Shown in pieces: positions 59,870-64,000 of a stretch of 64,000 bases of DNA. Numbering within the stretch: the stretch's first letter is position 1; each line of letters starts with the position of its first letter. The position numbers and the translations under genes are program-made. A model generated the notes under the pieces. That model was not told the DNA's origin. It searched no databases and saw only the letters and a program-made list of their open reading frames with translations. Source of the stretch: a virus. The stretch is taken from IMG/VR virus record IMGVR_UViG_3300032224_000782, positions 1-64,000 of that record. One strand, 5' to 3'.

Positions 59870-60403
59870 ATGAGAGCATATGAATTTATTATTGAGGGTA
59901 AACTTCATGGGGTTGAACCAAAAGTTCTACCCATCATACCCGACAATATGCCTTTTGGAGCAAATCAATTCAAAGACCCAACTGGCACATTCAAAGGTGG
60001 TGGTATGTCGGCCCCGGCCGCAAAAACACCATACATTCAAAACAAGATAGCAAGTCCGCCAGAAAAATCCAATATACTCACCGGCAGAGTACCGTCAAAA
60101 CCTGAAGACATAACACATGCTTATAGAAACATGAGTCCAGCTGAGTTGCAACATGCACAGGAAAACGGCGCTTTCCTTCCAAATCCTAATCCGGGACGTA
60201 CACCTGGTTGGAAACCATATGAAAAATGGTGGTCACCGGGTGACACACAAGGTACATTTGATCGTGCTCGAAATCGAATTGGTTCAGACACCAATGTACG
60301 TGTTCCTATAGACAAAGTACCCAGCGATTCACCAGTTAATGCCAGTCATGCAGAAGTATTAAACAAAGAAACCGGTGAATGGTTACCGGTGATCCAACCC
60401 TAA
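59870..60403 (+). CDS. Capsid-targeted candidate, possibly ADP-ribosyltransferase-like
   Basis: 177 residues. MRAYEFIIEGKL mirrors the IPIII targeting sequence (I-I-E). From about 80, HAYRNMSPAELQHAQENGAF, KWWSPGDTQGTFDRA and the final HAEVL block have the look of small ART-fold enzymes (R, S/W-S, E order). T4 Alt, a packaged ADP-ribosyltransferase, is the precedent. The ART call is weak. Confidence 0.5.
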   Translation: MRAYEFIIEGKLHGVEPKVLPIIPDNMPFGANQFKDPTGTFKGGGMSAPAAKTPYIQNKIASPPEKSNILTGRVPSKPEDITHAYRNMSPAELQHAQENGAFLPNPNPGRTPGWKPYEKWWSPGDTQGTFDRARNRIGSDTNVRVPIDKVPSDSPVNASHAEVLNKETGEWLPVIQP

Positions 60404-60419
60404 CCTCCATAAATTTCAA

Positions 60420-60448
60420 TTGACTTTATTTCCAAAACGTGCTACAAT
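60420..60448 (+). promoter_or_regulatory. Sigma70 promoter
   Basis: TTGACT (60420-60425), 17-bp spacer, TACAAT (60443-60448), then GGAGG before ATG 60466. Confidence 0.68.
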
Positions 60449-60465
60449 ATAGTACGGAGGACGTT

Positions 60466-60744
60466 ATGAAATCATTATTTGCATTGGGTATTTTGGTAAC
60501 TTTGTCAGCGCAAGCACAGGTTCAAACACAGGAATATGAGGATCGTGTATTCTATATGCCACGTTATGTGACAATAGATCATCAAGCATATATTCGAAGT
60601 GTGGACGCTAAACGTGCTCCTGAGTTGCCCGTACAAGTTGCCCGTGTACCAAAACCTGTAAATCTGCCCAGCACAAATCAAACTGGCCCACTGCCTGGTC
60701 AAACTGAGGAACAGCGGCGCAGAATGGAAACAATGTCAAGATAA
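60466..60744 (+). CDS. Exported small protein
   Basis: 92 residues from ATG 60466 with GGAGG. MKSLFALGILVTLSAQAQ is a Sec signal peptide. The mature part is basic and Pro/Gln-rich (ARVPKPVNLPSTNQTGPLPGQ in outline) without Cys. Periplasmic; function unknown. Confidence 0.68.
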   Translation: MKSLFALGILVTLSAQAQVQTQEYEDRVFYMPRYVTIDHQAYIRSVDAKRAPELPVQVARVPKPVNLPSTNQTGPLPGQTEEQRRRMETMSR

Positions 60745-60754
60745 TCCAAATGTC

Positions 60755-60783
60755 TTGCTTATTAAATCAAAAACAATTATAAT
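60755..60783 (+). promoter_or_regulatory. Sigma70 promoter, near-leaderless geometry (PRTase-like gene)
   Basis: TTGCTT (60755-60760), 17-bp spacer, TATAAT (60778-60783). ATG 60792 is 9 nt after the -10, leaving a leader of 0-2 bases. Confidence 0.65.
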
Positions 60784-60791
60784 TGACTATA

Positions 60792-61259
60792 ATGAATAAT
60801 TTTCCAGAACAACCGCGTGTAATGTCCGATGAAGAAGGTGAACGTTACTTTCAAACTATGTTGGAACAAATACGCAAGTTCAATCCAGATGAAATTATAG
60901 CAGTTAATCGTAGCGGATTTAGTTACGCAATGTGGGTATCACAAATTTTAAAATTACCACTGGGCGCTTACTTTCCAAAGAAGCAACAACTTGTTTTTTC
61001 TGAGGCGCCCAAGCGTATTGTATTTGTAGATGATAATATTCTACAAGGATCCACGTTTAAGCAAACCAAAGAGTTTATGGCACAGTATCCAGATATTGAA
61101 TGGTGTTGGGCAGTACTGTTCAGTGACTGGCACACTCCTGAAGATGTGCGTAACGAAATTATACAAGGTGTACGTCTGCCTTATTTTGCAGAAGAACCTA
61201 TGTGGGGCAGTATGAAAATTAGTAAAGATTATGGAGTAAGATATCGTGACGAAAGTTAA
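60792..61259 (+). CDS. Phosphoribosyltransferase-like protein
   Basis: 155 residues. RIVFVDDNILQGSTFKQTKEF is the PRPP-binding loop (VDDxxxxGxT) of type I phosphoribosyltransferases; EIIAVNRSGFSYAMWVSQIL is the preceding strand-helix. Possibly nucleobase salvage. Start ATG 60792; no ribosome site. The stop overlaps the next gene by 14 bases. Confidence 0.75.
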   Translation: MNNFPEQPRVMSDEEGERYFQTMLEQIRKFNPDEIIAVNRSGFSYAMWVSQILKLPLGAYFPKKQQLVFSEAPKRIVFVDDNILQGSTFKQTKEFMAQYPDIEWCWAVLFSDWHTPEDVRNEIIQGVRLPYFAEEPMWGSMKISKDYGVRYRDES

Positions 61260-61662
61260 TATTGCATTTGATCTAGATGGGGTATTTTTGCCCGATCACA
61301 AACATATACCTAAGTTGACTCAAAAGAAATTCTTTAAATTAACTTTATATGAGCGTCCCTTGTTCAATCCAACTTATCCTTTTGACATTGTAACAGCAAG
61401 GGTTGAAGCTAGACGTAAAGTTACTGAGAAATGGATTAGTCAATTACAACGTCAGCCTGAAAACATTTTTATGCGAGCAGACGAAAAGGAAACACCTGCG
61501 GAATTTAAATTTAGGATTGCTAGTCAACAGCAGTATAAAATTTATGTGGAAAGTGATCCGCAGATCTGCCAAGATATGGAACAATTATGTGCAACACACA
61601 GCATTGATCTAAAAGTTATACATTTTGATTCTTGGATCTCTGGACATTGGGATCTAAAGTAA
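61246..61662 (+). CDS. HAD-like phosphatase, GTG start
   Basis: 138 residues. IAFDLDGVFLPDH is the HAD nucleophile motif and FDIVTARVEARRK motif II (as in polynucleotide-kinase-type phosphatases). GTG start at 61246 inside the PRTase-like gene; GGAG lies 12 bases upstream. Lys and final Asp motifs (VESDPQICQDM) fit. Probably a nucleotide or nucleic-acid phosphatase. Confidence 0.72.
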   Translation: MTKVNIAFDLDGVFLPDHKHIPKLTQKKFFKLTLYERPLFNPTYPFDIVTARVEARRKVTEKWISQLQRQPENIFMRADEKETPAEFKFRIASQQQYKIYVESDPQICQDMEQLCATHSIDLKVIHFDSWISGHWDLK

Positions 61663-61705
61663 TACTTCGGTAGTACTTGCTCAAAAATCCATAATTTGCT
61701 ATAAT
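61659..61705 (+). promoter_or_regulatory. Stop-hairpin-promoter module C, leaderless geometry
   Basis: TAA in AAGTAATAC-TTCG-GTAGTACTT, then TTGCTC (61677-61682), 17-bp spacer, TATAAT (61700-61705). ATG 61712 is at +7. Confidence 0.72.
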
Positions 61706-61711
61706 TATGGT

Positions 61712-61957
61712 ATGATAAACAAAACACTGAACAAATACTTAGATCATTTGCAATGGGCAGGTGTTGTCTGCATCCTGGCAGGGCACAGTTTGAATGCAAT
61801 GGGTAACGCAGATCCCTACAACATCATAGCATTTTTGATAGGCATGTTTTTCTTTATAACATGGGCTGTGATTGTAAAAAATCCAGCCCAAATTGTTGTA
61901 AACTTTGTTAGTATTTTAATAAGTTTTTTTGGTCTGTATCGTGCATTTTTTGGTTGA
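61712..61957 (+). CDS. Small multi-span membrane protein, leaderless
   Basis: 81 residues with about three hydrophobic segments (13-30, 36-54, 60-79). No Shine-Dalgarno sequence; the ATG sits at the predicted +1. Function unknown. Confidence 0.65.
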   Translation: MINKTLNKYLDHLQWAGVVCILAGHSLNAMGNADPYNIIAFLIGMFFFITWAVIVKNPAQIVVNFVSILISFFGLYRAFFG

Positions 61958-61982
61958 CTAAAATTCGAATATTTGCTATAAT
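61954..61982 (+). promoter_or_regulatory. Sigma70 promoter with shared early leader and micro-ORF
   Basis: TTGACT, 17-bp spacer, TATAAT (61977-61982). The +7 ATG (61989) opens a 9-codon frame (MLNKRSCHV) whose TGA (62016-62018) overlaps the start of the gene at 62011. Confidence 0.7.
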
Positions 61983-62010
61983 AATGGCATGTTAAACAAA
62001 AGGAGCTGTC

Positions 62011-62523
62011 ATGTCTGATTTCCAAAAATACACCCGTGCAATCGAACTGATGAATGCCGTGCCTGGCTATATTTTTCGTCCGCATGGCCAAGGTCCCCAA
62101 CGTGATGCTGACGTTGTAGAAGCCTGTGCTCGTTGGGACGAACTCTACACATTCATCTATGCCAACTTCCCTCGCCCCAATACCTACCGTGAATTTGGAG
62201 AAGTCAAATACAAAACAATGGCTACATGGGCTCACGAAAACCCAGAAGCCTTTCAAGACATTTTGGACGTACACCAGCTCTTGCAAGAGCATAAGAAAGA
62301 CGAAGTCCTGGCACGTTTGACAAAGATCCCGCCCGAATATCGTGATGTAGTGTTTCCTGTGGCCATTGCTCGTTATTTGTTAGCATATAAACGTGTGGCA
62401 ATTGATGTGCGAATGCTGACTACCTTTGAAGAGTTCCATAACCGTTATGGAGTTATGGTCATTGAGTCCGTTAAACTGCAAGATAAAATGAACAGACGTC
62501 AATGGGCAGGTGAAGCCGCATAA
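62011..62523 (+). CDS. Unknown early-type protein
   Basis: 170 residues with AAAAGGAG upstream. Helical, with ACARWDELYTFIYANFP and MATWAHENPEAFQDIL. No motif recognised. Has its own promoter and terminator, so it is a single-gene unit. Confidence 0.68.
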   Translation: MSDFQKYTRAIELMNAVPGYIFRPHGQGPQRDADVVEACARWDELYTFIYANFPRPNTYREFGEVKYKTMATWAHENPEAFQDILDVHQLLQEHKKDEVLARLTKIPPEYRDVVFPVAIARYLLAYKRVAIDVRMLTTFEEFHNRYGVMVIESVKLQDKMNRRQWAGEAA

Positions 62524-62531
62524 ACTAACCA

Positions 62532-62559
62532 AAAGTAGTACTTAGGTACTACTTTTTTT
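62532..62559 (+). terminator. Rho-independent terminator
   Basis: Perfect 10-bp stem AAAGTAGTAC / GTACTACTTT, TTAG loop, T-run to 62559. The next promoter starts 4 bases later. Confidence 0.9.
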
Positions 62560-62562
62560 CGG

Positions 62563-62591
62563 TTGACGATAATTCGAATATTTGCTATAAT
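62563..62591 (+). promoter_or_regulatory. Sigma70 promoter with shared early leader
   Basis: TTGACG, 17-bp spacer, TATAAT (62586-62591); over 30 bases identical to the promoter at 42306. Confidence 0.78.
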
Positions 62592-62621
62592 AATGGCATA
62601 CAAAGCAAAAAGGAGTTGGAA

Positions 62622-62813
62622 ATGGATAAAGTTTATATCGTGCAAGTGCAAGGTTGGGGCGACAACGAAAACGAGTTTTACAACATGGGTGCATTTAGCA
62701 CACAAGCCAAGGCAGAAGCCAATGTAGAAAAACTGTTGGCATTATGGGTACATGACGGTGGCGACAAGGCTGACATGATCCACAAAATTACAGCAATGCT
62801 GATAGACTATTAA
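62622..62813 (+). CDS. Small early-type protein
   Basis: 63 residues from ATG 62622 (AAAAAGGAG). MDKVYIVQVQGWGDNENEFYNMGAFS in outline, then a helix. Ferredoxin-like alpha/beta arrangement is possible. Function unknown. Confidence 0.7.
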   Translation: MDKVYIVQVQGWGDNENEFYNMGAFSTQAKAEANVEKLLALWVHDGGDKADMIHKITAMLIDY

Positions 62814-62820
62814 AAAACGG

Positions 62821-62849
62821 TTGACCGAAATTCGAATATTTGTTATAAT
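62821..62849 (+). promoter_or_regulatory. Sigma70 promoter
   Basis: TTGACC, 17-bp spacer, TATAAT (62844-62849); same ACGG and ATTCGAATATTTG flanks as the other early promoters. Confidence 0.75.
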
Positions 62850-62880
62850 ATAGTCATAGTTTGAAACAAAGGAGCCAGCA

Positions 62881-63153
62881 ATGAGACAAGCATTTGAAGG
62901 TATGTCTACTCGAGAGATCAACGAAGTTCGCATGTATGGTTGCACTGAAGCACAGATGCGTGAAGCAGTGGAGTCCAGCCCCAGTTTCCGTTTTTCAGGT
63001 CCTGCAATGGTTGTGGCTAGCATGATGAGTGATGCACAAGAAATGATGGCTTACGAACAGCCCGATTTCAACACCATCGAAGATCAGCGTCAACTGCTGA
63101 ACCGTGCTAAATTTGTTTTAATGACTTACATCATGGACCGGGAGACAGCATAA
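62881..63153 (+). CDS. Unknown early-type protein
   Basis: 90 residues, AAAGGAG upstream. Met-rich helical protein (VVASMMSDAQEMMAYEQ). Coupled to the next gene by TAATG. Function unknown. Confidence 0.68.
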   Translation: MRQAFEGMSTREINEVRMYGCTEAQMREAVESSPSFRFSGPAMVVASMMSDAQEMMAYEQPDFNTIEDQRQLLNRAKFVLMTYIMDRETA

Positions 63154-63344
63154 TGAGCGAGAAGTTAGAACAGGCTGAAGCCAAGTATGACGAACTGGTC
63201 GATGCTGTTCAAACATTGACCAAGAAAATGACTGAATTTCGTAGGCTTTACGAGCCCGAGTGCGTGGACTTCAATCAGATCAATGAATTGTTGTACGACA
63301 TGTTAGGCAAAATTGACGACCAATTAATTGAGGAGAATCTGTAA
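63153..63344 (+). CDS. Small coiled-coil protein
   Basis: 63 residues, two charged helices (KLEQAEAKYDELVDAVQTLTKK in outline). Coupled on both sides through TAATG overlaps. Confidence 0.66.
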   Translation: MSEKLEQAEAKYDELVDAVQTLTKKMTEFRRLYEPECVDFNQINELLYDMLGKIDDQLIEENL

Positions 63345-63478
63345 TGAGTGACGTCGCAATCGAAATTCAGAACATGCTGGAACAAGGTTTCCGTCCTGCT
63401 ACTATAGCAAGTGTTCTCAATGTACCTTTGGATTGGGTTTATGTTCAAGCCGAATCCATGCAATATACTACCAATTAA
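63344..63478 (+). CDS. 44-residue helix-turn-helix-like protein
   Basis: MSDVAIEIQNMLEQGF, then RPATIASVLNVPLDWVYVQAE, which has the spacing of a helix-turn-helix (short helix, turn after SVLNV, recognition helix). GAGGAG upstream. A small DNA-binding regulator is possible. Confidence 0.65.
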   Translation: MSDVAIEIQNMLEQGFRPATIASVLNVPLDWVYVQAESMQYTTN

Positions 63479-63506
63479 TTTTGGTAAACCGGAATTTAAA
63501 AAGTGG

Positions 63507-63535
63507 TTGACATCAATTCAAAGATCAGCTATAAT
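63507..63535 (+). promoter_or_regulatory. Sigma70 promoter, leaderless geometry
   Basis: TTGACA (63507-63512), 17-bp spacer, TATAAT (63530-63535): full consensus. The +7 base is the A of ATG 63542. Confidence 0.75.
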
Positions 63536-63541
63536 TTGAAT

Positions 63542-63610
63542 ATGTTAGCGATGATGCTAGCAGTTTTTCTTTCAATTAACTTGTTTTTTCTAGGAGTATT
63601 TTATGTTTAA
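63542..63610 (+). CDS. 22-residue hydrophobic leader peptide, leaderless
   Basis: MLAMMLAVFLSINLFFLGVFYV, almost entirely hydrophobic. It starts at the predicted +1 and ends 8 bases inside the next gene, whose GGAG ribosome site lies in its coding sequence. Either a small membrane peptide or a translational-coupling leader. Confidence 0.5.
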   Translation: MLAMMLAVFLSINLFFLGVFYV

Positions 63611-63929
63611 AGTCGCTGGTGTTTCTTCTCTCAAAGGTGAAGTTAAAGTTCGTTTTGCTAATGACATGACACGTGTCAAAGTGTTGACCAAAGGTGGCCA
63701 CACTGATATTGAGCTTCGTGAGTTGCCCCAGGCAATGGACAAGCCCGCAGTGGTCGCTTATTTGAAGACCACAGATCTGTATGCAAATCCTAAATTTGCA
63801 GAGGCCATTGATGCCGCAGACGCCAAGTATAACGGCGCAAAAACTGTTAAGGTCACTAAGGCAAAAGCTACTAAGCCTAGCATGGAAGCTATCAAAGCCC
63901 GTGCTGAAGCCACTAAAGAAACTGCATAA
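63603..63929 (+). CDS. Conserved phage protein, MFKVAGVS family
   Basis: 108 residues. MFKVAGVSSLKGEVKVRFANDMTRVKVL is a beta-rich block I recall from other aquatic T4-like phages, followed by a helical segment and a Lys/Ala/Thr-rich basic tail (KTVKVTKAKATKPS). The tail suggests nucleic-acid binding. Function unknown. Confidence 0.7.
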   Translation: MFKVAGVSSLKGEVKVRFANDMTRVKVLTKGGHTDIELRELPQAMDKPAVVAYLKTTDLYANPKFAEAIDAADAKYNGAKTVKVTKAKATKPSMEAIKARAEATKETA

Positions 63930-63951
63930 TTTTACACAAGTGTGCAGTCAC

Positions 63952-63976
63952 AAGGCTACTTCGGTAGCCTTTTTTA
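63952..63976 (+). terminator. Rho-independent terminator, UUCG loop
   Basis: AAGGCTAC / GTAGCCTT stem closed by TTCG, then TTTT. Confidence 0.9.
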
Positions 63977-64000
63977 TTGACTTAAAACAGTGCTATAAAT

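Noticed and set aside
18903-62591. The repeated promoter modules as a CRISPR-like array or insertion elements
   Set aside because: The copies are dispersed by kilobases, differ in length, have no regular spacers, no terminal inverted repeats and no transposase. They are promoters and hairpins.
63976-64000. A promoter at the window end (TTGACT with TATAAAT)
   Set aside because: The spacing between TTGACT and TATAAAT is too short for sigma70. TATAAAT could be a late box, but the window ends before it can be judged.

Overview
The window is a contiguous piece of a large T4-like myovirus genome. T4-type hallmarks include a gp41-family replicative helicase, NrdA/NrdB and glutaredoxin, a DexA-like exonuclease, a PAAR spike-tip protein, TATAAATA-type late promoters, and several proteins whose N-termini resemble the T4 capsid-targeting sequence. 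The host is probably a Gram-negative, likely freshwater, betaproteobacterium. The evidence is a porin of the type common in Burkholderiales, a PstS with a Gram-negative signal peptide, IscU/ClpS/NrdB close to proteobacterial proteins, PhoB-type boxes and near-consensus sigma70 promoters. Host and lineage are inference. No tRNA, rRNA, CRISPR array, transposase or integrase was seen. Coding is dense: the longest gene-free gap is about 165 bases, and all but four genes lie on the + strand.

Layout. 1-8701: helicase end, head or virion-associated unknowns (several with a capsid-targeting-like N-terminus), IscU-IscA, a PD-(D/E)XK nuclease and a fibre-type structural protein. 8721-14175: nucleotide reduction (NrdA, NrdB, glutaredoxin) with a glycosyltransferase-like gene. 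14184-18460: PAAR tip, Hint-domain protein, large structural protein, SleB-type endolysin and a holin candidate. 18481-21206: short genes behind sigma70-like promoters, including GIY-YIG and SWIM proteins. 21266-28336: membrane protein, glycosyltransferase, methyltransferase, ribosomal protein bS21, Hsp20, ClpS, exonuclease, GGCT-like protein and small proteins. 28338-33436: a phosphate-stress block (PlcP-like phospholipase, Agt-like glycosyltransferase, unknown Ala/Val-rich protein, PstS, porin). 33435-41772: surface-modification-type enzymes plus UV endonuclease. 41850-46059: short early-type genes and exported proteins. 46115-49814: SprT-like protease, ClpP, radical SAM. 49862-54019: a five-gene sugar/nucleotidyl operon. 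54048-60403: secreted nuclease and two amidoligase-like plus two small capsid-targeted candidates. 60466-64000: short early-type genes, each often with its own promoter.

The strongest system is the phosphate block. Three promoters (plcP, the Ala/Val-rich gene, pstS) each carry two TGTAA-core repeats in 11-bp phase, then exactly 11 bp, then a TAAATA -10. This is the geometry of PhoB-activated promoters. The gene pair matches the PlcP-Agt lipid-remodelling pathway of phosphate-starved bacteria, so the phage appears able to replace host phospholipids with glycolipids, recover phosphate, and import more through PstS and a porin.

A second theme is translation. At least six genes have their ATG 7-9 nt after a TATAAT box, and several late genes have it 5-6 nt after TAAATA, so their mRNAs should be leaderless or nearly so. 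The phage also encodes its own bS21, a ribosomal protein that sits next to the anti-Shine-Dalgarno region. A third theme is a set of proteins with T4-like capsid-targeting N-termini fused to ligase-like, amidoligase-like and unknown domains, which may be packaged and delivered with the DNA.
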